DNA from: Cyclobacteriaceae bacterium
Lineage (GTDB): Bacteria; Bacteroidota; Bacteroidia; Cytophagales; Cyclobacteriaceae
Direction of reading: 5' to 3'
Assembly (NCBI GenBank): GCA_020436165.1
Contig: JAGQYI010000020.1
Coordinates: forward strand, 28,407-92,406
DNA: 64,000 nt
In this document: positions 36,756-46,096 of the stretch, one piece after another
Numbering within the stretch: position 1 is the stretch's first letter
Layout of the letters: each line of letters begins with the position of its first letter
Translations under genes and position numbers: made by a program
Notes under the pieces: model-generated
Seen by the model: the letters and a program-made list of their open reading frames with translations, nothing else
What the model was told of the DNA's origin: nothing
The model's database searches: none

Positions 36756-37733
36756 TTATCTGTTAAAACCAAGAACTTTTCTTACTCTTTTTAATACGGA
36801 TAACCCTATTTCTCTTGCTTTTTCCTCACCTTCTTTTAGTTTGGTTTCAAGTGTTTCAGGGTTGTTTATATAGTCATCAAAAAGAGTTCTTTCATTAGCG
36901 TATCTTTCAATTATAAGCTCAAAAAGGGCCTGCTTGGCAGTTCCATATCCATAGTTTCCTCCCTGGTAATTATTTCTCATTTCTTCAACTTGCTCAGGCG
37001 AAGCCAGCAGCTTATAAAGAGCAAAAACATTACATGTATCCGGGTTTTTGGGCTCTTCGAGCGGTGTACTGTCTGTGACAATTCCCATAACATTCTTCCG
37101 TAGCTTTTTCTCCGGCAAAAAAATGTCAATTGTATTCCCATACGATTTGCTCATTTTCTGCCCGTCAGTACCTGGAATTGTCATTACGGTTTCATCAATT
37201 TTAGCTTCAGGAAGCACAAATATTTCTTCCCCGTAATGGTGGTTGAAGCTCTTTGCAATATCCCTGGTAATCTCTAAATGCTGTTGCTGGTCCTTTCCAA
37301 CCGGAACTATGTTGGCATCGTACATTAGAATGTCGCTGGCCATGAGCACAGGATAGGTGAACAAACCTGCATTAACATCTGCCAGCTTATTCGATTTTTC
37401 CTTAAATGCATGTGCGTTCTGCAACATTGGAAAGGGTGTGTAGCAGTTAAGGAACCATGTAAGCTCTGTTACTTCAGGTATTCTCGACTGGCGGTAAAAT
37501 ATATTGTTATCCGTATCGAAGCCAAAGGCAAGCCAGGCAGCTGCAATGGACTTGGTATGTTCTTTTACAAGATTTGCATCTTTTATAGAGATTAAAGAAT
37601 GAAAATCGGCTATAAAAAAAAGTGATTCATTGTCATTTTGTTCCGAAAGCTGGATGCCTGGTAATATGGCGCCTAAAATATTTCCTAAATGTGGTTTTCC
37701 CGAGCTTGTAATACCTGTAAGAATTCTAGCCAT
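36756..37733 (-). CDS. trpS: Tryptophanyl-tRNA synthetase
   Basis: The 325-residue class I synthetase charges tRNA-Trp. The HIGH-like motif is SGKPHLGNILGA (near residue 11) and the KMSKS motif is intact (GQKMSKSYGN). The length and the LTWFLNCYTPFPMLQ region fit bacterial TrpS. It is the first gene of a minus-strand operon that continues with bstA-like, pgm, dinB and DUF1648 genes at very small or negative spacing. Confidence 0.96.
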   Translation of the reverse strand: MARILTGITSSGKPHLGNILGAILPGIQLSEQNDNESLFFIADFHSLISIKDANLVKEHTKSIAAAWLAFGFDTDNNIFYRQSRIPEVTELTWFLNCYTPFPMLQNAHAFKEKSNKLADVNAGLFTYPVLMASDILMYDANIVPVGKDQQQHLEITRDIAKSFNHHYGEEIFVLPEAKIDETVMTIPGTDGQKMSKSYGNTIDIFLPEKKLRKNVMGIVTDSTPLEEPKNPDTCNVFALYKLLASPEQVEEMRNNYQGGNYGYGTAKQALFELIIERYANERTLFDDYINNPETLETKLKEGEEKAREIGLSVLKRVRKVLGFNR

Positions 37734-37815
37734 TATATGTATTCAATTGAAATAATCTTCGTTAAGCAAATATGACAAACCTATGGGCCAACTCAAATCA
37801 AAGCTTCGTTTTTTG

Positions 37816-37823
37816 TACCTTTG
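37816..37823 (+). promoter_or_regulatory. Putative -7 promoter element of the DUF1573 gene
   Basis: TACCTTTG matches TAnnTTTG and lies 55 bases before the DUF1573 start. Confidence 0.5.
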
Positions 37824-37878
37824 AGTTACTTTATCATCATTTAGCTGATTTAGAAATACATATATAATTATACACATT

Positions 37879-38973
37879 ATGAGGAAGTTTGTTTTTATCC
37901 TTTTCATGATTTCTGGTTATGCTGTTTTAGCCCAGCAGGCTCAAACAATAACCTTTGAAGAGCCCACGCACGATTTTGGAACCATCAAAGAAGAAGATGG
38001 CCCGGCTGAGTTCGATTTTAAGTTTAAAAATTCCGGATCGGAACCTCTCAAGATATTGAATGTTCGTGCCTCATGTGGCTGCACAACACCAGACTGGACA
38101 CGCGAAGAGGTAGCTCCGGGAGCAGAAGGTTTTATACGTGCAAGTTATAACCCACGCAACAGACCGGGGCCGTTCCACAAGACACTAACAGTTACAACCA
38201 ACGCCCCTCAAAACAACACATTGGTTTTGCGTATCAATGGTCAGGTGCAACCAAAGCCCAGAACTATTGAAGATGATCTTCCAACACTTATGGGAGGTAT
38301 CCGGGTTCAGTATCGGGCGTTCAATTTGGGTAAGGTATATACCAATGAAGCTTCTACGAAGGAGTTTGACGTGTATAATGCCTCCGAAAATCCAATAACT
38401 TTTAGCAAAGGGGTAGAAGGTCCTTCGTACATTAAGGTTGCTTTTAATCCCGAAACACTTGCTCCTAAAGAAAAGGGAAAGATAATTATTACCTATGATG
38501 CCAAAGCAAGAAACGACCTGGGATTTATGTCTGACAACATTGTGTTTTCAACCAATGAGGAGGGAGACGATGCGCGTAAGAGCATGTCTGTTTATGCAGA
38601 TGTAAATGAGTACTTTCCGCCTATGAGCCAGGAAGAAATGGCATCAGCGGCACACTTGGGTATTGCCGAACCAATACACGATTTTGGAAGCATTACTTCA
38701 GGTGATGTTGTGGAAACAACCTTTAAGCTAACCAATACGGGAAAAAGCGATTTGAATATTCGTAAGACCAAGGCAAGTTGCGGCTGCACGGTGCCCCAGT
38801 TGGCAAAGATGGATTTGAAGCCGGGTGAATCAGTGGATATGAAAGTTACTTTTAATTCGTATGGTAGAAGGGGTAATCAGATAAAGACAGTTACTATATA
38901 CTCCAACGATCCTTTAAAACCTGTGCAGAAGGTTACTGTAAAAGCAGCAGTAAATGCTAATACAACTAATTAA
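37879..38973 (+). CDS. Secreted protein with two DUF1573 domains
   Basis: The 364-residue protein has a signal peptide (cleavage near AVLAQ) and three immunoglobulin-like beta-sandwich regions. The first and last are DUF1573: each contains the HDFG start (THDFGTIKEED, IHDFGSITSGD) and the ASCGCT cysteine pair (Cys66/Cys68 and a second pair near residue 297). The middle region lacks the cysteines. DUF1573 proteins are abundant in Bacteroidota envelopes; their function is not established. Only three bases separate its stop from that of the convergent nuclease gene. Confidence 0.87.
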   Translation: MRKFVFILFMISGYAVLAQQAQTITFEEPTHDFGTIKEEDGPAEFDFKFKNSGSEPLKILNVRASCGCTTPDWTREEVAPGAEGFIRASYNPRNRPGPFHKTLTVTTNAPQNNTLVLRINGQVQPKPRTIEDDLPTLMGGIRVQYRAFNLGKVYTNEASTKEFDVYNASENPITFSKGVEGPSYIKVAFNPETLAPKEKGKIIITYDAKARNDLGFMSDNIVFSTNEEGDDARKSMSVYADVNEYFPPMSQEEMASAAHLGIAEPIHDFGSITSGDVVETTFKLTNTGKSDLNIRKTKASCGCTVPQLAKMDLKPGESVDMKVTFNSYGRRGNQIKTVTIYSNDPLKPVQKVTVKAAVNANTTN

Positions 38974-38976
38974 TAG

Positions 38977-39918
38977 TTAGGGAGTTCCCCAGGAATTTAA
39001 CAAAGAAGCCCTTTGTGCGGATGTTAAATCTTCATGAAGGGCTTTTTCTTTTTCCTGTTTGGTCAAATCAAGATTGGAAAGGAACGTTAGCCATGTGAGT
39101 TTTTCGATCCTGCCTATGCTGGTAATGTACTCAGCCAAATCGTCTTTTTCTTTGGGAATTACATTGGGCAAAATAAAAGCTAATGTTTCCAGGCCGGTTT
39201 CTGTGTTGGCTTCGCGTATTACTATTTTGTAAAGCGCATCAGGAACTGCAGCTCTCACTTCATTATTTTGTCCAATCCATACCGAAGGAGTTTTGTCAAA
39301 AAATACAGGGCCGCAAACTACCCAAACAGTGGCAAAAGTATCAGCCCAGTAGGTTACATCGTTTTCCAACTCTTTCCAAATACCGTTGTTCTGCCATTGC
39401 AATTGCGGAACAGCATTTAGTACCGTATGTGTGTTATAACCTGCTTCCATGCTTATGCGATCTGCTGCGTCTTTGGGGCACATATGTCCTCGCACGTAAC
39501 GGTAGTCGGTTTTTACTTCTTTCAGGTCTCTGGTTCCGCTTACTGCATATGTTGCGTCATTAGGCGCTATTCCTTGTGCGTTCAGGGAGTCATCTGTCAT
39601 CCAGGTAGGCCTGTTGTAGGCTTCAATCCCGGGCCCTGTTTTTCTGTTAACCTGGTAGGCAACCCATTCGGGTATACCCCAGCAATCGCTTTGCCCGTCT
39701 CCATTATTATCATCGCTTCCGTCAAATGATGTGGTATACGCTGCAAATTGGTAAACAAGATCCGATGGTTCTATGCCCCATTTTGTATGATCATAATTTG
39801 CATGCAGTACTATGGGTTTATAACTTGTACTTGGTTGCGCGAGTGCATGAATTACAGGTAACAATAGCAGAAATAAGGTGGCTATGCCTGCGTTCTTTAA
39901 AGTTAAATGTATGTTCAC
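38977..39918 (-). CDS. Secreted DNA/RNA non-specific endonuclease (NUC1 family)
   Basis: The 313-residue protein has a signal peptide (residues 1-27, ALAQ). It contains the NUC1 active-site motif RGHMCPKDA, in the place of DRGH, followed by the NAVPQLQWQNNGIWKELE block (Asn for metal binding). A calcium-like loop DDNNGDGQSD lies near residue 80. The family cuts DNA and RNA without sequence preference. Being exported, it may serve nutrient scavenging. The overall length matches bacterial NUC1 proteins. Confidence 0.88.
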   Translation of the reverse strand: MNIHLTLKNAGIATLFLLLLPVIHALAQPSTSYKPIVLHANYDHTKWGIEPSDLVYQFAAYTTSFDGSDDNNGDGQSDCWGIPEWVAYQVNRKTGPGIEAYNRPTWMTDDSLNAQGIAPNDATYAVSGTRDLKEVKTDYRYVRGHMCPKDAADRISMEAGYNTHTVLNAVPQLQWQNNGIWKELENDVTYWADTFATVWVVCGPVFFDKTPSVWIGQNNEVRAAVPDALYKIVIREANTETGLETLAFILPNVIPKEKDDLAEYITSIGRIEKLTWLTFLSNLDLTKQEKEKALHEDLTSAQRASLLNSWGTP

Positions 39919-40026
39919 AACTCAGTAAATTATATGGATTATTAAGGTACGTAAATTCCTACTGTTTTTTTCCAGAAGTGGTTACGAAAGCCAACAAAAA
40001 ACGAGATTAAATTTTTTCAAATGTCT

Positions 40027-41127
40027 TTAGTTATATTCTACTCGGCAGAATTTATTATTTGAATCAATATAAATGGGATTTTCTTTGATCCAACTAATCA
40101 GGTCATTATAATTTTTTTGATGTGAAGATAACCATTGGTTAAACTCTTCTTCATTTCCTGACTTTAATAACCAATAGTTATATGCTTCAAAAAGACCCAG
40201 GTTGATTAATCTTTTGTTATACTCAAATAGAACAACAGGGTGTTTTTCATTAAGGCTCTTTGAGAAGTAAGTTGATACAAACTTTTCTCTAATTTCGTTC
40301 AATGATCTAAGATTAATCGCTGTTTGACCGACACAAGATTCACTTAAAGTAGGGTCATAAACTCCTGACCCAAATGGAAGTTTTAAAGCTTCAAGAAGAT
40401 AGTTTGCACTTTTCTTCAAGTCTTTAGGGTTAATGTAAATGATATTTTGCTGACTAAAACTAACTGAAACAGAAGTGTCTGAAGTAAACTTAATTTGTGA
40501 TTTATAGGTGTCGTATAATAGTTTACTTATTTCATGAGTTCTTTTCGTATCATTTTCAAGATTAATAAAAATCTCACCATAAATCATGCCCCATACCTCT
40601 TCCTGTGAATTGCAAAACAACTTTGAAGCTCTATAATAATTTGATGCAAACATTGGGTCGTTAAAGATACCTTGCTCATAAAAGTTTAATGCCTCATTAT
40701 ATTGTTTTTGGTTGAGATATAAATTGCCTTTTTCCAAATAGAGCCTACCGGATTTTGGAAATAATTTCAAACCTTTATCATACGTTTTAAGGGCTTTTTT
40801 TGGATTTCCATCAATGTCATAAATATTTCCTAACATCTGGTAGCATTGTGCATCAGAGTTGTCATATTCAATTACTTTTTTGAAAGTAGATATGGAAGAT
40901 TTATAATCACCTTTTAGGTAATAGGCAAAACCTATTTCATAATCATATACATAGTTACTTGGGTCTAGATTTTTTGCTTCATTAAGAAGCCTGATAGATT
41001 CTTCAATTTTACCATTATCCATAAGGTTAATAGCTCTTTCCTTTTTTTCTTGAGCATCTTTAAAATTGTCTTGAGCCACAATATTTAAAGGCAACAAGAT
41101 TGTCAAAAAATAGATAAATTTTTTCAT
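40027..41127 (-). CDS. Secreted TPR-repeat protein
   Basis: The 366-residue protein has a signal peptide (MKKFIYFLTILLPLNIVAQ) and then about five tetratricopeptide repeats (residues 20-190), with conserved Ala/Tyr/Gly positions such as YDYEIGFAYYLKGDYKSSI. The C-terminal half is of unknown type. The start is ATG 41127; a further in-frame ATG 51 bases upstream would hide the signal peptide. The gene looks more A+T-rich than its neighbours (one sampled line is about 28 percent G+C), so recent acquisition is possible. Confidence 0.8.
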   Translation of the reverse strand: MKKFIYFLTILLPLNIVAQDNFKDAQEKKERAINLMDNGKIEESIRLLNEAKNLDPSNYVYDYEIGFAYYLKGDYKSSISTFKKVIEYDNSDAQCYQMLGNIYDIDGNPKKALKTYDKGLKLFPKSGRLYLEKGNLYLNQKQYNEALNFYEQGIFNDPMFASNYYRASKLFCNSQEEVWGMIYGEIFINLENDTKRTHEISKLLYDTYKSQIKFTSDTSVSVSFSQQNIIYINPKDLKKSANYLLEALKLPFGSGVYDPTLSESCVGQTAINLRSLNEIREKFVSTYFSKSLNEKHPVVLFEYNKRLINLGLFEAYNYWLLKSGNEEEFNQWLSSHQKNYNDLISWIKENPIYIDSNNKFCRVEYN

Positions 41128-41221
41128 CGTATTATTTAATTTATCAAAGTAATTAAATGTAGTTATTTTATTTGGCAAAAATTAAAGTAAATATGCTGAT
41201 GTTTAAAGATAAATTGAATTC

Positions 41222-42661
41222 CTACTGTTTTTTCCAGAAGAAAGGCGCAAAAAGTATAAGTACAGGATAAATCTCAAGTCGGCCCAGGATCATAAAAAGC
41301 ATAATAATGAATTTGGCCAATTGAGGCAGATGGGCAAAATTACTTGCAGGGCCAACACTACCTAATCCGGGACCAATTCCGCCCATGGCAGTTGCAATTG
41401 AGCTCAGGGCCGTGGCTCCATCCAATCCAAGTAGTATAAGTGCATAACTGCCTACCAGGAATGCCATAATATACCACAGAATAAACATCATGGTGGAGTT
41501 GCATTCCTGGGAGCTAACCACCTTATTATTCAGTTTAACAACATGAACGGAGTTTGGATGCTTGAGCTTATAGAATGTGTTCTTTATATTTTTTACTGCA
41601 ATCAGGTGTCTGGCCATTTTTATTCCACCCGCGGTTGAGCCCATGCTTCCTCCAAAGAACATTAGAACAAAAATGAGTATCCAACCCATTTTAGGCCATA
41701 AAAGATAATCTGAAGTAGCAAAACCGGTACAGGTAATAATAGAAATAACCTGGAAAAACGACTCTCTGAAGGATAACTCAAACGATCTTTCAGAGTGAAG
41801 AAAGAGGATTGCGGTTATGATCAACCCGGAACCAATAACCACCGTAAGATAAAAACGCAGTTCTTCATTCTCTTTTATTTTTCTAAATCTCCTTTTAAGA
41901 AAATAGTAGTGAATAATAAAGTTAGTTCCTCCCAAAAGCATGAAGATCATAACCACATATTGCAGGTAGGGTGAATACCCTGCAATGCTTGTGTTTTTAG
42001 GTGAAAATCCACCGGTTGAAATGGTTCCGAATGCATGGCAGACACTATCATACAAAGGCATGTGGCCTACCAATAGAAACACAATTTCAGCCACCGTAAG
42101 TAAAACATAGATAAAGAGTAGTCTTTTGCCTACACTTTGTATTCTAGGGTGTATTTTTTCGGGCAAAGAAGATTCCAGGGTAAAAAGATTATAACTGCCA
42201 ATTTTTAAGGCAGGCATAATGAGTATAACCAGTACAATAATACCTATGCCACCAATCCAATGTGTGAAACTTCTCCAGAATAGGATTGACTTTGGAAGGC
42301 TCTCTATATCGGAAAGAATAGAAGCGCCAGTGGTTGTAAAACCGGAAACGGATTCAAAAAAAGCATCGAGGTAGGTTGGGAAATAACCCGAGAAGATAAA
42401 AGGCAGGGAGCCTACCAATGATATTAAAAACCAGGAAAACGCCACTGACAGGTAAGCTGCTTTCTTATTTACACTTGTTAGTTCTTTATCTTTTGAAGTA
42501 AAAAAAAGTATACCGCTTAACAAAATGGATATGGCCGCTGAGTACACAAAAGGCCAGATGGGTTCGCTATAATCCAGCGCGATAAAAATGCAAATTAAAA
42601 ACGCAACCGTTGAGATGGACAATATCCGCGTTAATATCTTAGATACAACTATTAGCTTCAT
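41222..42661 (-). CDS. trkH: TrkH/KtrB-type potassium uptake membrane protein
   Basis: The 479-residue protein has four MPM-type repeats, each with a selectivity-filter Gly: SGFTTTGAS, GTISTGGFS, TCTGFATSD and MGGIGPGLGSVGP. This is the ion-conducting subunit of a Trk/Ktr system. The cytoplasmic NAD-binding TrkA/KtrA partner is not next to it and does not appear elsewhere in this window, so it must be distant or a different regulator is used. Confidence 0.93.
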   Translation of the reverse strand: MKLIVVSKILTRILSISTVAFLICIFIALDYSEPIWPFVYSAAISILLSGILFFTSKDKELTSVNKKAAYLSVAFSWFLISLVGSLPFIFSGYFPTYLDAFFESVSGFTTTGASILSDIESLPKSILFWRSFTHWIGGIGIIVLVILIMPALKIGSYNLFTLESSLPEKIHPRIQSVGKRLLFIYVLLTVAEIVFLLVGHMPLYDSVCHAFGTISTGGFSPKNTSIAGYSPYLQYVVMIFMLLGGTNFIIHYYFLKRRFRKIKENEELRFYLTVVIGSGLIITAILFLHSERSFELSFRESFFQVISIITCTGFATSDYLLWPKMGWILIFVLMFFGGSMGSTAGGIKMARHLIAVKNIKNTFYKLKHPNSVHVVKLNNKVVSSQECNSTMMFILWYIMAFLVGSYALILLGLDGATALSSIATAMGGIGPGLGSVGPASNFAHLPQLAKFIIMLFMILGRLEIYPVLILFAPFFWKKQ

Positions 42662-42758
42662 TGCTTTGGTTTAGTTGCTCTTTTTGGGGTAATGCAATTC
42701 CTGATTCACAAATTATTGCAAAACCTAAGTTGTTATCCATTGTATTTGCAGTGTTTTT

Positions 42759-42766
42759 CAAATGTA
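42759..42766 (-). promoter_or_regulatory. Putative -7 promoter element of trkH
   Basis: On the minus strand this reads TACATTTG, matching TAnnTTTG, 97 bases before the trkH start. The rest of the 227-base gap between trkH and the acyl-CoA dehydrogenase gene shows nothing else I can name. Confidence 0.45.
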
Positions 42767-42888
42767 TGCAAATAATAACCAGAAAAAATAATTGCAATTT
42801 GCGCCTTTTTAATCGGCACTAATTACAAATTTAGCTATAAAAGGATGGCAGTTGGTTGCTTAAAACAAATTTTGCTCTACTGTCAATC

Positions 42889-44100
42889 TTATTTAAAAGC
42901 CGGAATACCGGTAATCTCATGGCCTAAAATGAGTAAGTGTATGTCATGGGTTCCCTCGTAGGTTACAACAGATTCCAAATTGGTCATGTGGCGCATCATC
43001 GGGTATTCACCGGTAATGCCCATTCCTCCATGAATTTGTCGTGCTTCTCGTGCAATATCCAAAGCCATGGTCACACTATTACGCTTAGCCATTGATATCT
43101 GAGCAGAGGTTGCCTTACCTTCATCCATCATTTTGCCAAGTTTCCAATTAAGAAGCTGGGCTTTGGTAATCTCAGTTAGCATTTCAGCAAGCTTTTTCTG
43201 AATAAGCTGGAAAGAGCCAATGGGCTTGTCGAATTGAATGCGCTCAAGCGAATACCTGCGGGCAGCATCATAGCAGTCCATGGCAGCACCGGTAGCACCC
43301 CATGCAATTCCAAAGCGTGCTGAATCAAGGCACATAAGAGGAGCTCCAAGGCCACTTTTGTTGGGTAAAAGATTTTCTTTTGGCACTTTCACATTATCAA
43401 ACACCAGCTCACCGGTAGTGCTCGCCCGAAGCGACCATTTGTTATGGGTCTCAGGAGTTGAGAACCCTTCCATACCCCGCTCTACAATAAGCCCATGGAT
43501 ACGACCTTCTTCACTTTTGGCCCAAACTACAGCAATGTCTGCTTTGGGAGCATTCGAAATCCACATCTTGGCTCCGTTTAAAAGGTAGTGGTCACCCATG
43601 TCCTTAAAGTTGGTCACCATGCCCCCGGGGTTTGAGCCGTAGTCTGGTTCGGTTAAACCAAAGCAACCCAGCATTTCACCCGAAGCAAGCTTTGGTAGGT
43701 ATTTCTGTTTTTGTTTTTCAGAACCAAATTTGTAAATAGGATACATTACCAAAGAGCCCTGCACGGATGCCGTTGAGCGCATTCCGGAATCGCCTCTCTC
43801 AATTTCCTGCATAATAAGGCCGTATGAAATATAATCCATTCCTCCTCCACCATACTGTTCTGGCACAAAAGGACCAAAAGCCCCCATTTCTCCAAACTTC
43901 TTTACCATATGCTCCGGGAAGTAGGCGCGTTGGCACCAATCTTCTATGTAAGGAGATATTTCTTTCTTAACAAAGTCTCTCACAGAGCTTCGTATTAGTT
44001 TGTGCTCTTCTGTCAGAAGGTCATCAATATGGTAAAAATCAGGAGCCTCAAAAGCATCTGTTTTCATGCTTTTTGGTTGTGTTATGGTGGTTTCAGACAT
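42889..44100 (-). CDS. Acyl-CoA dehydrogenase, glutaryl-CoA dehydrogenase-like
   Basis: The 403-residue FAD enzyme matches glutaryl-CoA dehydrogenase closely in the blocks LGCFGLTEPDYGSNPGG, SLRASTTGELVFD, RFGIAWGATGA and VVTYEGTHDIHLLILGHEITG (only short parts quoted). The Glu of TYEGTHD is the catalytic base. It would convert glutaryl-CoA to crotonyl-CoA in lysine or tryptophan breakdown. The start is ATG 44100 (MSETT); a longer frame to 44145 includes a promoter-like TACATTTG and is not preferred. The gene is alone, divergent from the YwqK-repeat fusion. Confidence 0.88.
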   Translation of the reverse strand: MSETTITQPKSMKTDAFEAPDFYHIDDLLTEEHKLIRSSVRDFVKKEISPYIEDWCQRAYFPEHMVKKFGEMGAFGPFVPEQYGGGGMDYISYGLIMQEIERGDSGMRSTASVQGSLVMYPIYKFGSEKQKQKYLPKLASGEMLGCFGLTEPDYGSNPGGMVTNFKDMGDHYLLNGAKMWISNAPKADIAVVWAKSEEGRIHGLIVERGMEGFSTPETHNKWSLRASTTGELVFDNVKVPKENLLPNKSGLGAPLMCLDSARFGIAWGATGAAMDCYDAARRYSLERIQFDKPIGSFQLIQKKLAEMLTEITKAQLLNWKLGKMMDEGKATSAQISMAKRNSVTMALDIAREARQIHGGMGITGEYPMMRHMTNLESVVTYEGTHDIHLLILGHEITGIPAFK

Positions 44101-44123
44101 TATACTCGGTTTTATTTTCGCCT

Positions 44124-44131
44124 CAAATGTA
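44124..44131 (-). promoter_or_regulatory. Putative -7 promoter element of the acyl-CoA dehydrogenase gene
   Basis: On the minus strand this reads TACATTTG, matching TAnnTTTG, 23 bases before the start at 44100. It lies inside any longer version of the reading frame, which supports the shorter start. Confidence 0.55.
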
Positions 44132-44174
44132 CAACGAATATTCACTTATGATGCCTTATTGAACTTCATTGTTT

Positions 44175-44200
44175 ATGCTAAAATGATGCTATTTTAGTAT
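44175..44200. promoter_or_regulatory. Dyad between divergent genes
   Basis: ATGCTAAAAT (44175-44184) and ATTTTAGTAT (44191-44200) form a 10-bp inverted repeat with one G-T pair and a six-base spacer. It lies midway between the divergent acyl-CoA dehydrogenase and YwqK-repeat genes, where an operator would be expected. It has no following T-run, so a terminator is less likely. Confidence 0.5.
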
Positions 44201-44249
44201 TTCAATTGGATGTTATTGCGTTATCGTAAAGACGTAAAATAGACACTGT

Positions 44250-46094
44250 ATGAAAAACCTGTATTTATTGCTGCTTGTAATTGCAATTGCCCAGTCCGCA
44301 CTTGGCCAGCAGCTCATGCAGACCTATTATGATATTGGAGGGGAACCACTGAAAGAGGAGTATGGTATTAATGAAAACGGTGAGTTTAATGGTGCGTACA
44401 CTTCTTTTTACGAGAATGGAAATACGAAAAGCAAAGGCACCTTCAGGAATAATAAATCTGTAGGTGTCTGGAGTTATTACTTTCCTTCGGGGGCATTACG
44501 TATGAAAGGTGTTGTTGAGAACGGTAAAAATGTTGGCGTGTGGGAATACTATTATGAAACCGGTGGCCTTAAAATGGAGGGAGAGCTGGTTGATGGCAAG
44601 AAAACCAGCCTCTGGGTGATTTACTACGCAAATGGCAGCAAACAAAGTGAGGGTAATTTTGACAATAATAATCGTATCGGAACCTGGAAATATTATGCAG
44701 AGTCTGGTGCGTTGCAAGCCACTGAAGAGATAGAGGAGGATCATTCGGTTTATACAGAGTACTATATAACAGGGGAGCGAAAATCTACAGGGAGTAATTT
44801 TGGAGGAAAGAAAATAGGGGAATGGAGTTATTTCTACGAAGATGGTTCGTTGGAAGCAAAGGGGATTTATAAGGATGGTAAAAAGTTTGGTCCATGGACT
44901 TATTATAATGAGTCGGGGTCCGTTAAGGCTGAAGGGGATTACATAAACGATCTGGCGGATGGAATTTGGATTTATTATTATGAATCGGGGCAGGTGCAGT
45001 CAAAGGGCAAACTATATAAAGGACAAAAGGATGGCTCCTGGTCACTCTTTTATGCAGATGGCAAGCTAAAAGGAGAAGTTGATTATCAATTGGGTGATGG
45101 ATTTTATAAAGAGTATTATAAAAGTGGGTCAATCAAAGTAGAGGGTAAGATCGTGAATGGAAGAAACCAGGGGCTATGGAAATACTATTATGAATCAGGC
45201 TTTTTGGAAGGTGAATGCAAATTCAGGAACGGAGAAGGTGATTTTGTTGGCTATTATCCTCCATCTACAAGAAAGGAGATAAAGGAAGGTCTCACAGGAA
45301 CGAAAAAGATGAAGGGCGTAATACAGGATAATAAAAAGGTGGGTATTTGGGAATTGTTCGAGCCGAACGGAGACCTAGCAGGCTATTATAAACCATATTA
45401 CGAAGGAGAAAACGAAGGATTTTCTCTGGCAGATGATGTTAAAGAGCAGCAGGTTCTTAGTGCCGAAAAAAGACAGGTACGACTGGGAACGTATGGATAT
45501 CACAGCACCAAAAGCAGGTATTTCAAAAGCAAGATAAACGAACATCGGGCGTATATAATCGATTATAATCCGATTGCCGTTTTTTACAATATTTTTCCAG
45601 TTGGGTTAGAATACTACATGGATCAAAGACTTGGCTATGAAGTACTGGGTCAGTATATCCGCTCCCCGTTTCTAAGCGATTTCCGCTCCCTCGAAGACGG
45701 CAAAAATTATTTTGAAGGCTTTAGTGCATCCGTACGACAAAAATTCTATCAGAAAGAAACCACCATTGGAGTTCCTTATTTTGCGCACGAACTCAGATAT
45801 ACTTTTTTGCTACATTCCACCAATATTTTAGGTGAACCAAAATTAGGAGCGGTTGAGTCCAGGTATGAATATGCCATACTGGTGGGTGTGCGTTACTTTA
45901 AAAACAGGCGCGACAATGGTTTTACTATTGATGTTTTTCTTGGTGCAGGAGCTGGATACAGAGATTTTAGAAAGAAATATGTAACAACGAATGTCCTGAA
46001 TAACCCCTTTAACAACCTCAACAGCAATATATTATCATTGTCATTGAGAGCCGGATTTCATCTTGGTTATTCATTCAAAACCCGAAAATTTTAA
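44250..46094 (+). CDS. Secreted YwqK/MORN-variant repeat protein with C-terminal beta barrel
   Basis: The 614-residue protein has a signal peptide (cleavage near ALGQQ). Residues 20-400 hold about 14 repeats of roughly 24 residues of the form GxWxYYxxxGxLxxxGxYxxGKKxG, the YwqK/MORN-variant repeat. From about residue 420 to the end (RAGFHLGYSFKTRKF) it switches to a barrel-like domain with many Tyr/Gly strands. This combination of a long repeat fibre and an outer-membrane domain suggests a periplasmic or surface structural role. The function is unknown. Confidence 0.8.
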   Translation: MKNLYLLLLVIAIAQSALGQQLMQTYYDIGGEPLKEEYGINENGEFNGAYTSFYENGNTKSKGTFRNNKSVGVWSYYFPSGALRMKGVVENGKNVGVWEYYYETGGLKMEGELVDGKKTSLWVIYYANGSKQSEGNFDNNNRIGTWKYYAESGALQATEEIEEDHSVYTEYYITGERKSTGSNFGGKKIGEWSYFYEDGSLEAKGIYKDGKKFGPWTYYNESGSVKAEGDYINDLADGIWIYYYESGQVQSKGKLYKGQKDGSWSLFYADGKLKGEVDYQLGDGFYKEYYKSGSIKVEGKIVNGRNQGLWKYYYESGFLEGECKFRNGEGDFVGYYPPSTRKEIKEGLTGTKKMKGVIQDNKKVGIWELFEPNGDLAGYYKPYYEGENEGFSLADDVKEQQVLSAEKRQVRLGTYGYHSTKSRYFKSKINEHRAYIIDYNPIAVFYNIFPVGLEYYMDQRLGYEVLGQYIRSPFLSDFRSLEDGKNYFEGFSASVRQKFYQKETTIGVPYFAHELRYTFLLHSTNILGEPKLGAVESRYEYAILVGVRYFKNRRDNGFTIDVFLGAGAGYRDFRKKYVTTNVLNNPFNNLNSNILSLSLRAGFHLGYSFKTRKF

Positions 46095-46096
46095 CA

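Noticed and set aside
39183..39729. Plus-strand frames opposite the secreted nuclease gene
   Set aside because: Overlap a gene with signal peptide and active-site motif; composition is that of an antisense frame.
42662..42888. tRNA or small RNA in the 227-base gap
   Set aside because: No cloverleaf or stable long hairpin was seen; only a promoter-like element.
44330..45450. Tandem repeats suggesting a satellite array
   Set aside because: They encode the YwqK-type protein repeat and differ strongly at the DNA level.
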